Source: Sutterella megalosphaeroides
Lineage (GTDB): Bacteria > Pseudomonadota > Gammaproteobacteria > Burkholderiales > Burkholderiaceae_F
Length of the DNA: 64,000 nt
Assembly (NCBI RefSeq): GCF_003609995.1
Contig: NZ_AP018786.1
Span: 2,304,001-2,368,000, forward strand
Reading direction: 5' to 3'
This document shows, one piece after another, positions 44,544 through 52,945 of the stretch (position 1 is its first letter; every line of letters starts with the position of its first letter). A program made the translations under genes and the position numbers. A model generated the notes under the pieces. It saw nothing but the letters and a program-made list of their open reading frames with translations. It was not told the origin of the DNA and ran no database searches.

Positions 44544-45881
44544 ATGTCGCTCGAAGAACGCAAAACCTGGACGAGCCGCATCGGCTTCGTGCTGGCGAGT
44601 GCCGGCGCGGCCGTCGGTCTCGGAGCCATCTGGAAGTTCCCCTACATGGCCGGGACGAACGGAGGCTCGGTCTTTCTCTTTCCCTATGTGCTCCTTACCT
44701 TCACGGTGGGGCTCGTGCTGCTCGTTGCGGAAATCGCCCTCGGGCGCACGGGCCGCGGCGGCATCGTCACGGCCTATCGCCGTCTCGGCGGTCCGATTTT
44801 CGTACCGGCCGGATATTTGGGCGTTCTGACGGGCTTTCTGGTCCTCTGCTTCTATTCCGCCATCGGCGGCTGGACGATCGCGTACTTCTGCGAAGCGCTG
44901 ACGGGAACGGGTCTCATCACCGACCAGAGTCAGCTCGGAGCGCACTTTGAAGAGCTCACGGCGAATCCCGTCACGGCACTCGGCTTTCAGTGGCTCTTTT
45001 TGCTCATCAACGGCCTCATTGTCGCGCTTGACGTGACGAAGGGGATCGAGCGCGTGAGCAAAGTCCTCATGCCGCTTCTTTTCGTGATGATGCTCGTTCT
45101 CATCGTGCGCGGCCTCATGCTCCCCGGAGCCATGGCAGGCGTCGAATTCCTCTTCAAGTTCGACCCCGAAGCCTTCACGCTCGACGGGCTCCTCGCAGCC
45201 ATGGGCTTCACGTTCTTTTCGCTGTGCGTCGGGTGCGGCTGCATGCTCACCTACGGGTCGTATCTCGATCGCAAGACGAACCTTCTCTCGGGCTGCCTCT
45301 GGATTGCGTTCCTCGGCGTCGTCGCAAGCCTTCTCGGCGGCCTCATGATCATGCCGAGCGTCTTCGCGTTCGGGCTCGATCCGACTGCGGGTCCGGGGCT
45401 CACCTTCATCACGATGCCCGCCGTCTTCGCGCAAATTCCCTTCGGGCAGATCTTCGCGATCATGTTCTACCTCTGCATCGTGGTGGCGGCGATTACGTCG
45501 TCCGTTTCGATGATCGAGATTCTGGTGGCGTTTTTGGTCGACGAGAAGAAGCTTTCGCGCCCGAGCGCGTCGGTGCTCTCGACCGTTGCTCTGGCGGTGG
45601 TCGGGGCGCTCCCGTGCCTGTCCTTCGGCATGCTTTCCGACGTGAAATTCTTCAACCGGAATTTCTTCGACCTCTTCGACTTTTTCACGAGCAACCTGTC
45701 GCTCCCGGTCGGGGGCCTCGTGATTCTGGTCCTTGCGGGCTGGTGGTGCTGGCCCAAGGTCTCGCAGGACATCGCGGGCGACGTGCCGCGCTCGAACCGC
45801 TGGTTCCTGTGGTTGCGCGTGATGATGCTCGTCGTCTCGCCGCTTCTCGTTCTCGCGGTGCTCGTTTCGGGCCTTATGTAA
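44544..45881 (+). CDS. Sodium-dependent NSS transporter 2
   Basis: 445 residues of the LeuT fold; helix 1 is GAAVGLGAIWKFPYMAGTNG. It shares NGGSVFLFPYV, RVSKVLMPLLFV and the FGLDPTAGPGLTF region with transporters 3 and 4. It starts 141 bp after transporter 1, with a C/G hairpin and T-rich stretch between (about 44478-44520), so it may have its own transcript. Substrate unknown. Confidence 0.93.
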   Translation: MSLEERKTWTSRIGFVLASAGAAVGLGAIWKFPYMAGTNGGSVFLFPYVLLTFTVGLVLLVAEIALGRTGRGGIVTAYRRLGGPIFVPAGYLGVLTGFLVLCFYSAIGGWTIAYFCEALTGTGLITDQSQLGAHFEELTANPVTALGFQWLFLLINGLIVALDVTKGIERVSKVLMPLLFVMMLVLIVRGLMLPGAMAGVEFLFKFDPEAFTLDGLLAAMGFTFFSLCVGCGCMLTYGSYLDRKTNLLSGCLWIAFLGVVASLLGGLMIMPSVFAFGLDPTAGPGLTFITMPAVFAQIPFGQIFAIMFYLCIVVAAITSSVSMIEILVAFLVDEKKLSRPSASVLSTVALAVVGALPCLSFGMLSDVKFFNRNFFDLFDFFTSNLSLPVGGLVILVLAGWWCWPKVSQDIAGDVPRSNRWFLWLRVMMLVVSPLLVLAVLVSGLM

Positions 45882-45983
45882 ACCGGAAGAACCCTCGGGT
45901 GTCGATGTCTCCGACGCCCGAACAGTCCCGGGAGCCTCAAGCTGCTTCGTTTTGCGGCTCCCGAACTCAACACCCTCCAACGA

Positions 45984-46013
45984 AGCGGACGGCCCCTCGG
46001 CGTCCGCTTTTTC
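45984..46013 (+). terminator. Terminator between NSS-2 and NSS-3
   Basis: AGCGGACG pairs with CGTCCGCT followed by TTTTT. A second hairpin (GGGAGCC/GGCTCCC) lies at 45930-45962. Confidence 0.8.
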
Positions 46014-46044
46014 CATCGACACAACGCAAATTCGGAGAAAAGTT

Positions 46045-47409
46045 ATGGACGCATCCCCCTCTGCGTCGAGATCCGTATGGACCTCGCGCCTCGGTTTCAT
46101 CCTTGCAAGCGCAGGCTCGGCCGTCGGCCTCGGAGCCATTTGGAAGTTCCCCTATATGGCGGGCACGAACGGCGGGTCCGTTTTTCTCCTTCCCTACGTC
46201 TTTTTTACGCTCACGATCGGGCTTGCGCTCCTGATCGGCGAAATGGCGATGGGCCGAAGCGCCAAGGGGGGCGCCGCCACGGCGTATGCGAAGCTTGCGG
46301 GCCGCGCCTGGGCGCCCTTCGGCTTGATTTCGGTCGCGACGGGCTACTTCGTTCTCGCCTTTTACTCCGTGGTGGGCGGCTGGTGCGTCTACTACCTCGC
46401 GCAGGCCGTGGTCGGGAACGGCGCCGTCACGGACCCGAGCGCCATGCGTTCCGCTTTCGAAACCTTTTCCTCGGCGGGGACGCTCCCCGTTCTCTGTCAC
46501 GTCGTTTTCCTGTCTGCGACGGCCGGAGTCGTTCTCTGCGGCGTTGAAAAGGGGATCGAGCGCGTGAGCAAAGTCCTCATGCCGCTTCTTTTCATCCTCA
46601 TGTGCGTGCTGATCGTGCGCGGTTTGACGCTCCCCGGGGCATTCGACGGCGTGCGCTTTCTCTTTACACCCGATCCTTCCGCCTTTACGGGCGAAGCGCT
46701 TTTGAACGCGATGGGCTTTGCATTCTTCTCGCTTTCCGTCGGTTCGGGCTCGATGATGAACTACGGGAGCTACCTCTCCTCGCGCGTCAACATTCCCACG
46801 TCGACCGCCTGGGTGGTGTTCCTCGCGATCCTCTCGTCGATCCTCGGCGGCCTCATGATCATGCCGGCCGTTTTCGCCTTCGGCTTGTCGCCCGATGCGG
46901 GTCCGGGGCTCACCTTCGCGACGATGCCCGCCGTCTTCGGGCAACTCCCGATGGGGGACCTCTTTGCGGTGGCCTTCTATCTGTGCCTTTTCGTTGCCGC
47001 CCTCACCTCGGCCATTTCGATTTTTGAAATGTCCTCGCAGTACCTCGTCGACGAATGGAACTTCACGCGTCGCAACGCCGTCCTGCTCGTGGGAACGACC
47101 CTCGGCATCCTCGGGATCCTCTCGGCCCTTTCGTTCGGCCCCTTGAAGGACGTGACCCTCTTCGGGAAGACCTTCTTCGACCTCTTCGACTACGCGACCT
47201 CCAACATCGGCATGCCGATCGGCTGCCTCGGGATCGCGCTCGCGGCGGGCTGGGCCGCCTGGCCGAAGATCGAAGCGGAGCTCCGTACGGGTGCTGAAGC
47301 GGGCTTCTGGCGCTCGGCGGGCTTTCTTACCTTCCTGCGCGTCGTGATGGTGGTCTTCTCTCCGATCGTCATCCTCGTCGTCACCGCGAAGGCCATCGGT
47401 CTTTTCTAA
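46045..47409 (+). CDS. Sodium-dependent NSS transporter 3
   Basis: 454 residues, LeuT fold, helix 1 GSAVGLGAIWKFPYMAGTNG. ATG 46045 has CGGAG eight bases upstream; the longer open frame upstream crosses a terminator and is rejected. Very similar to transporters 2 and 4 in helices 1, 5-6 and 7. Bacterial NSS members of this branch usually lack helix 12 of the eukaryotic SLC6 proteins. Confidence 0.93.
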   Translation: MDASPSASRSVWTSRLGFILASAGSAVGLGAIWKFPYMAGTNGGSVFLLPYVFFTLTIGLALLIGEMAMGRSAKGGAATAYAKLAGRAWAPFGLISVATGYFVLAFYSVVGGWCVYYLAQAVVGNGAVTDPSAMRSAFETFSSAGTLPVLCHVVFLSATAGVVLCGVEKGIERVSKVLMPLLFILMCVLIVRGLTLPGAFDGVRFLFTPDPSAFTGEALLNAMGFAFFSLSVGSGSMMNYGSYLSSRVNIPTSTAWVVFLAILSSILGGLMIMPAVFAFGLSPDAGPGLTFATMPAVFGQLPMGDLFAVAFYLCLFVAALTSAISIFEMSSQYLVDEWNFTRRNAVLLVGTTLGILGILSALSFGPLKDVTLFGKTFFDLFDYATSNIGMPIGCLGIALAAGWAAWPKIEAELRTGAEAGFWRSAGFLTFLRVVMVVFSPIVILVVTAKAIGLF

Positions 47410-47514
47410 GGCGGAAATTTCCCTCATTTACCGCACCTATCCGCTCCGATCCGCACAAAACCGCTAATCGCTATCGCTTAGGGGTCGGATCGGGCGGAAA
47501 GGTACACTCATTGT

Positions 47515-47552
47515 AGGGAGTTCGCTTCGAGCACTCGGCGAACTCCCTTTTC
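47515..47552 (+). terminator. Terminator between NSS-3 and NSS-4
   Basis: AGGGAGTTCGC pairs perfectly with GCGAACTCCCT, followed by TTTCC. The rest of the 312-bp gap shows only a possible TACACT -10 near 47502. Confidence 0.8.
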
Positions 47553-47721
47553 CTGCCCCGACTCCTCCAGTTTTCCCGCGGTTTTTCTCCGTTCGACATT
47601 CCCGACGCGTCGACGGGGAGCTCTCTTCGGGCGTGCTTCGACCGACGCCCGCCGCGCGAAACGCTTCGACCCGGCGGATCCGGGGCTCGACGACAAACCA
47701 CACTTATTGAGGAAACACTTC

Positions 47722-49059
47722 ATGTCTGATACTGCGAGTACGGCCGGCTGGGGGTCGCGCCTCGGTTTCATCCTCGCGAGCGCGGGTTCCGCGGTCGGTC
47801 TCGGGGCCATTTGGAAGTTCCCCTACATGGCGGGAACGAACGGCGGCTCCGTCTTCATGCTTCCCTACATCTTTTTCACGCTCACCGTGGGCGTGGCGCT
47901 CCTTATCGCGGAATTCGCCATGGGTCGCGCGGGCCGTCGCGGTGCGGTGGGAAGCCTCAACAAAGTCTGCGGCAAGCCCTGGGGGTTTTTCGGCGGCGTC
48001 GGGGTCTTTACGGTCTTTTTGATCCTTTCCTTCTATTCGACGGTGGGCGGCTGGTGCATCAAGTACACGATCGACGCCCTCACGGGTGACGGGATCATCG
48101 CCGACGCCGCGAAGCTCGGCGACTACTTCGGCGCCTTCGTCTCGAACGGGCCGCTTTCCTACGCCTATCTGCTCGTCTTCCTGCTCTTTACGGCTTTCGT
48201 CGTCCTGCGCGGCATCGAAGAAGGGATCGAACGCATCGCCAAGGTGCTCATGCCTTCGCTCTTTATCCTGATGCTCGTTCTGATCGTGCGCGGCGTGACC
48301 CTTCCCGGAGGCTGGAACGGGGTCGAGTACCTCTTCATGCCCCGTTGGGAAGACTTCAATGCGACGGCGCTTTTCAACGCGATGGGCTTTTGCTTCTTCT
48401 CGCTCTCGCTCGGCGCCGGCACGATGATCACGTACGGCTCGTACCTCAATCCGAAGGCGGACCTCCCGTCCTCGGTCGGTTGGGTGGCGTTTCTCGGGAT
48501 TCTCTCCTCGATCCTCGGCGGCCTCATGGTGATGCCGGCCGTCTTCGCCTTCAACCTCGACCCGACCGCGGGCCCGGGGCTCACCTTCGTGACGATGCCC
48601 GCCGTCTTCGCGCAGATGCCCTTCGGTCAGATCTTCGCGATTTTCTTCTACGTGTGCCTTCTCGTCGCGGCCATCACGTCGTCGGTTTCGATGATGGAAG
48701 CGTGCGTGTCGCTTCTCAACCAGGAACTCATGCTCTCGCGTCGCAGCGCGATCGTCGCGACGACGCTCGGTGCGGCCGTGGTGGGGCTCGGTGCGACGCT
48801 TTCCTTCGGCGCCTGGAGCGATGTGACCTTCTTCGGGAAGAACATCTTCGATTTGCTTGACTACGTCACGTCGAACGTCGGGATGCCGCTTTCGACCTTC
48901 GGTATCGCGATCGCGGCCGCCTGGGTGGCGTGGAAGACGACCTCGGCCGAACTGCAGACGGCCCGTACGCTCTCGCCCGGCCTTCTGAAGCTCATGCGCT
49001 TTTTGATCGGCTTTTTCTCGCCCATCTTCGTGCTGATCGTCGCGCTCGGGAGCCTCTGA
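47722..49059 (+). CDS. Sodium-dependent NSS transporter 4
   Basis: 445 residues, LeuT fold, helix 1 GSAVGLGAIWKFPYMAGTNG. ATG 47722 (MSDTASTAGWGSRLGF) has TTGAGGA eight bases upstream and is preferred to the in-frame ATG five codons earlier. It closes the four-gene array. All four have Ala at the LeuT Asn27 position. Confidence 0.93.
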   Translation: MSDTASTAGWGSRLGFILASAGSAVGLGAIWKFPYMAGTNGGSVFMLPYIFFTLTVGVALLIAEFAMGRAGRRGAVGSLNKVCGKPWGFFGGVGVFTVFLILSFYSTVGGWCIKYTIDALTGDGIIADAAKLGDYFGAFVSNGPLSYAYLLVFLLFTAFVVLRGIEEGIERIAKVLMPSLFILMLVLIVRGVTLPGGWNGVEYLFMPRWEDFNATALFNAMGFCFFSLSLGAGTMITYGSYLNPKADLPSSVGWVAFLGILSSILGGLMVMPAVFAFNLDPTAGPGLTFVTMPAVFAQMPFGQIFAIFFYVCLLVAAITSSVSMMEACVSLLNQELMLSRRSAIVATTLGAAVVGLGATLSFGAWSDVTFFGKNIFDLLDYVTSNVGMPLSTFGIAIAAAWVAWKTTSAELQTARTLSPGLLKLMRFLIGFFSPIFVLIVALGSL

Positions 49060-49260
49060 GCACCCGACGCGTGAATCCGCCCGCCGTGGGCCGCTTCTCG
49101 GGCGGGATCACCCGGTGATCTTCCCTTGACTTCGCCCCCGAGCCCGCGGCCCGGGGGCGAATCGCATCGGAACGGGCAAGGCCCGATTCCCCCATGCTCA
49201 CTCTTTCAAAAGGAGACGGCGGCTCGCCCGAAACGCTGGCACGAGCCCGCCGGTACGGTT

Positions 49261-49932
49261 ATGAGTGCGTTCTTTCTCAAAATTTTCGTTGTTCATCTCC
49301 TCGCTCTGATGCTCCCGGGGCCCGACTTCTTTTTCGTGACCCGCACGGCCATGAGCTCCTCGCGCGCCGCGGCGCTCTCGGGCGTTCTCGGCATCACGGC
49401 GGGTTGCTGCGTGTGGGCGACCTTGTCGCTTGCGGGCATTCATCTCCTCTTTGAAGCAGCTCCCATACTCGAAAACCTCCTCATGACGGCGGGCGGCCTC
49501 TACCTCACGTGGATGGGCGCGGGACTGCTACGGGGACTCTTGCGCAAGAAGTCGGCCGAAGCCGAAGCGGCACTGGAGACTTCCGATACGTCCGACAAGG
49601 CCGATTCCTCGCGCCGTCGCGAACGTACGCCCTTTCTTTTCGGCCTCTTCACGAACCTTGCGAATCCGAAAGCCGTCATCTACTTCGCGAGCGTCTTTGC
49701 GTCCTTTGCGTCCGCGGGGCTCGACCCCGCACAAAAGGGCGCGGTGCTCGCCCTCGTGTTGGCGGAAACTTTTGCGTGGTTCGCGTTCGTCGCACTTGTT
49801 TTCGGGTTGCCGAGACTGCAACTCGGCTACCGCCGCGCGGCCCGAGCGATCGACGGTGCGGCGGGGGTCGTCTTCCTCCTCTTCGGGCTCGGGCTCCTCA
49901 GGGATGCGGCGGGCATCGTGACGGGATTCTGA
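49261..49932 (+). CDS. LysE/RhtB-family amino-acid exporter
   Basis: 223 residues with six hydrophobic segments. The N-terminal MLPGPDFFFVTRTAMSSSRAAAL is the LysE/RhtB signature, and FGLFTNLANPKAVIYF is the second conserved block. A charged loop (residues about 100-125) is longer than usual. Exports basic amino acids, threonine or homoserine in the family. It is followed one base after its stop by a small membrane-protein gene. Confidence 0.92.
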   Translation: MSAFFLKIFVVHLLALMLPGPDFFFVTRTAMSSSRAAALSGVLGITAGCCVWATLSLAGIHLLFEAAPILENLLMTAGGLYLTWMGAGLLRGLLRKKSAEAEAALETSDTSDKADSSRRRERTPFLFGLFTNLANPKAVIYFASVFASFASAGLDPAQKGAVLALVLAETFAWFAFVALVFGLPRLQLGYRRAARAIDGAAGVVFLLFGLGLLRDAAGIVTGF

Positions 49933-49933
49933 T

Positions 49934-50425
49934 ATGACGCCGGCCCTTGATCCCGTCGATTCGCACGTCGCCTCCTCGGACGGCTCCGCCGCCGCGATGT
50001 TCGAGCGCACGCTCGCCTACGAGTGGCGTGCGCACAGGTGCTTCTGGATCGCGCTCGGACTCGGAGGGCTGATCCTTGCCCTCGGGCACGCGCTCGCGGC
50101 CCCATTTCTCTCGGATTCGCTTTCGGTTTCGAATTCCGACGCCGTCCTCCGCTTCGGGTTTCTCGCGGCCCGCAACGCGGGGACGGTGTTGCTCCTCGGC
50201 GTGCTCCTTCGCGGCGCGGCGGCCGCGGCCGCCGCCCGAGCGGTGCGAGCGCGCTATCGGGCGCTCGAACGAACGCTCGACCTTTCGCCCGACAAGCGCC
50301 GCGACGAGGAGCGACGCCTCTCTGCGGCGCTTCGCGGGCGGCTCCTCGGGATGCTCCCCGCGATCGGTCTCGGCGCGCTCGGAGTCTTCGCGGAATCGTT
50401 GGCGAACCTCGTCGTCGGCTTCTGA
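49934..50425 (+). CDS. Small membrane protein, unknown
   Basis: 163 residues. Three hydrophobic segments are visible (about 38-58, 75-95 and the C-terminal 140-160). The rest is Ala/Arg-rich and charged. No family recognised. It starts one base after the LysE-type stop, so it is co-translated and may assist that exporter. Codon use matches neighbours, supporting a real gene. Confidence 0.65.
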   Translation: MTPALDPVDSHVASSDGSAAAMFERTLAYEWRAHRCFWIALGLGGLILALGHALAAPFLSDSLSVSNSDAVLRFGFLAARNAGTVLLLGVLLRGAAAAAAARAVRARYRALERTLDLSPDKRRDEERRLSAALRGRLLGMLPAIGLGALGVFAESLANLVVGF

Positions 50426-50549
50426 CGAGAGGGGGCGCTTTGAAAAGCCTCGGGGCCGATCCCGCGCGCCGCCCGTACAATAGGAACCCGACGGGAATCC
50501 GACCTTATTCCCGTTTTTCCCCCGTTTTTCTCTTCGAAGGAGCTTCGCC

Positions 50550-51362
50550 GTGACCCCCGAGCGCATTTCGATTCTTTACTTCTCCCCGACGGGCGGCACG
50601 CGCCGCGTCGCCCGCATGCTTCTTGCGGCCTTGCGTTCCTCGAGAATTCCGCTTGAGGAAATCAATCTCACGCCCTTCGAAGCGCGTCGCAAGCGCCGCA
50701 CGTTCGGCCCCGGGGACCTCGTTTTCGTCTTCGTTCCCTCCTACTACGGGCGCGTCGCGCTTCCGATGCAAAACCTCAACGCCCTCTCGGGCGAAGGGGC
50801 CCTCGCCGTTCCCGTGGCGGTCTACGGCAACCGCGCATACGACGACACCCTGCGGGAGCTCTCGGGCATTCTCAACGCTCGGGGCTTCGTGACGACCGCG
50901 GCCGCCGCCTTCATCGCGCAGCACAGCCAGTGTCCCGAACTCGGTGCGGGGCGTCCCGATGCAAACGACCGCGCGCGGATCGAAGCCTTTGCACGCGACG
51001 TGCTCGTTAAGCTCGATGCCGCTACGGGCAACGACCCCGGCACGCTTGCGATTACGCTTCCCGGGGACGAAAACGCGCCCCTTCGTCCCTACCTGCCGAC
51101 CCCGGCCGCGCCCGTTCTCGCTCACCCCGAGCGGTGCCGTCACTGCGGCGAATGTACCGCGCACTGTCCGCAGGACATCATCGATCCGCTCTCCTTTGCG
51201 GTGACGGAACCCGACGAATGCATTCTTTGCCGCGCCTGCATGGCCGCTTGCCCCGAGGGCGCGCGCGACCTCCCCGAGCCCGTGCGCTCCGCCGTCGCCC
51301 AACGCATGGCGGCGATTCGCGACGCGAACCTCGCGCGCAAGGAACCTTCCGTTTTCCTTTGA
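50550..51362 (+). CDS. EFR1-type flavodoxin/ferredoxin fusion protein
   Basis: 270 residues. The N-terminal half is flavodoxin-like, with the FMN phosphate loop SPTGGTRRVA near residue 12. The C-terminal half holds two [4Fe-4S] motifs: CRHCGECTAHCP and CILCRACMAACPEGA. Such EFR1 proteins pass electrons in anaerobes; partners are unknown. The start is GTG 50550 with GAAGGAG upstream. The rlmD-like gene begins 14 bp after its stop. Confidence 0.9.
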   Translation: MTPERISILYFSPTGGTRRVARMLLAALRSSRIPLEEINLTPFEARRKRRTFGPGDLVFVFVPSYYGRVALPMQNLNALSGEGALAVPVAVYGNRAYDDTLRELSGILNARGFVTTAAAAFIAQHSQCPELGAGRPDANDRARIEAFARDVLVKLDAATGNDPGTLAITLPGDENAPLRPYLPTPAAPVLAHPERCRHCGECTAHCPQDIIDPLSFAVTEPDECILCRACMAACPEGARDLPEPVRSAVAQRMAAIRDANLARKEPSVFL

Positions 51363-51376
51363 TCCCCTGAACTTTC

Positions 51377-52855
51377 GTGAAAAAAACGCATCGCGCCCCC
51401 GAACGTCGTCAATTCGACGAGACGCTTCTCGTGACCGGTCTGCATCCTTCGGGAGCGGGCCTTGCCCGCTCCGAGCACGGCCCCGCCGTGCTCGTTGCAG
51501 GCGCTCTTCCCGGCGACCGCGTCGCCGCACGCTGGACCGAACCCGCTCCGGGCGGGCGCTTCGGTCTGGCGGACGCCTTCGAAATCCTCGAAGAAAGCGA
51601 GCACCGCGTCGACCCCGAATATCCCCGCTGCGCGCTCGCGGGGCGTTGCGGCGGGTGTCCCCTCGCACGGATCGACTACGCGACCGAGCTTGAGCTCAAA
51701 ACGAAGGCGCTCGTCGCCGATACGCTCGCAGAAGCGGGGTTCGAGGCCGCACGGGTTCTCCGCCCCGCGCTCGGGCACGACGTCGGGAAACGCGCGGGCT
51801 TTCGCAACAAAGCGATTCTCTACCCGGTCGATCTCACGGAGAGCGGTACGACCGAACGCCGTTTCGGCTTTTTCGAAGCGCGCTCCCACCGCGTGGTGCC
51901 CGCGGAAGACTGCCCGCAGTCGCCCGACTGGATGAAGCGTACGGCCCGCGCCCTGGCGCGAGCGACGCTCTCGGCGGAGCTCGAGCTCTACGACGAAACC
52001 TCGGGAACGGGTGCGCTGCGCGCCCTCTTGATGCGGGACGGCGCCCGATTCGGTTCGATCGAACCCTCGTCCGACGTTCGGGGTCTGGCCGTTCTCGTCG
52101 TGAACGACTTTCCGCCCGAGGGGTCGGCCGAATTCGAACGGATCGCACGCACGCTGGTTTCCGCCATGCCCGAAGGCGTGTCGCTTGTCGCACACCGCAA
52201 CGCGCGCCCGGGGAACGCGCTCCTTTCGTTCGAACCCGGCGCTTCGACCGTGCTCTGCGGACGGGGGGCGGTCGACGCGGACCTTCTCGGCCTCACCTTC
52301 GAGGTTCGTCCCGAAACCTTTCTTCAGGTGAACAGTCTTCAGACGCCCGTTCTCTACGATGCGGCACTTGACGCCTTGCATCTCTCGCCCGGGGACGCGG
52401 TCTTGGACCTCTATTGCGGGGTGGGCACGATCAGTTCGGTCCTTGCGCGCGCGGTCGGCCCCGAAGGCCGGGTGACAGGGGTCGAGCTCGTCGAAGCGTC
52501 GGTCGAAGCGGCTCGCGCGAACGCGAAACGCAACAATCTTGCGAACGTACGCTTCGAAGCTGGTCCCGTCGAAACGGTGCTGCCGCGGCTCGCGCTTGAG
52601 CGCGCGCCCACCAAAGCCGTGCTCGATCCCGCTTACAAAGGATTGGCGGACTCGGTGCCGGCCGTTCTTGCGAAGCTTCCGATCACGGACTTGGTCTACG
52701 TGTCGTGCAACCCCAAGACGCTCGTACGCGACGTGAAGCGCCTTGCGGCCTTCGGGTTCGAACTCGAATCCGTCACGCCCGTCGACCTTTTCCCCGGGGC
52801 CTTTCATCTCGAAGCCGTGGCCGTCCTTCGACGGCCGGGGGACGCAGGCTCCTGA
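51377..52855 (+). CDS. 23S rRNA m5U1939 methyltransferase-like (RlmD/TrmA family)
   Basis: 492 residues. A TRAM-like N-terminal domain (VTGLHPSGAGLAR) is followed by a [4Fe-4S] cysteine cluster (CALAGRCGGCPLA, fourth Cys probably in AEDCPQ), the SAM-binding LDLYCGVGTIS, and the catalytic Cys in VYVSCNPKTLVRD. RlmD is the best fit. The usual DPPR(K/R)G motif reads DPAYKG, a clear deviation. The start is GTG 51377 in the MKKTHRAPERRQFDE reading; no ribosome site, so coupling to the upstream gene is likely. Confidence 0.88.
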   Translation: MKKTHRAPERRQFDETLLVTGLHPSGAGLARSEHGPAVLVAGALPGDRVAARWTEPAPGGRFGLADAFEILEESEHRVDPEYPRCALAGRCGGCPLARIDYATELELKTKALVADTLAEAGFEAARVLRPALGHDVGKRAGFRNKAILYPVDLTESGTTERRFGFFEARSHRVVPAEDCPQSPDWMKRTARALARATLSAELELYDETSGTGALRALLMRDGARFGSIEPSSDVRGLAVLVVNDFPPEGSAEFERIARTLVSAMPEGVSLVAHRNARPGNALLSFEPGASTVLCGRGAVDADLLGLTFEVRPETFLQVNSLQTPVLYDAALDALHLSPGDAVLDLYCGVGTISSVLARAVGPEGRVTGVELVEASVEAARANAKRNNLANVRFEAGPVETVLPRLALERAPTKAVLDPAYKGLADSVPAVLAKLPITDLVYVSCNPKTLVRDVKRLAAFGFELESVTPVDLFPGAFHLEAVAVLRRPGDAGS

Positions 52856-52904
52856 CGGCAACCCGAGGGGCCGGCCTTGGAGGCCCGCGCAGAGGAACGA
52901 AAAT

Positions 52905-52940
52905 CGCCCGAGCGGCTCGGCCGGCTCGGGCGTTTTCTTG
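52905..52940. terminator. Terminator between rlmD-like gene and dinG
   Basis: CGCCCGAGC pairs with GCTCGGGCG, with TTTTCTT on plus and TTTTCGTT on minus. It serves convergent genes. Confidence 0.8.
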
Positions 52941-52945
52941 CGGGC

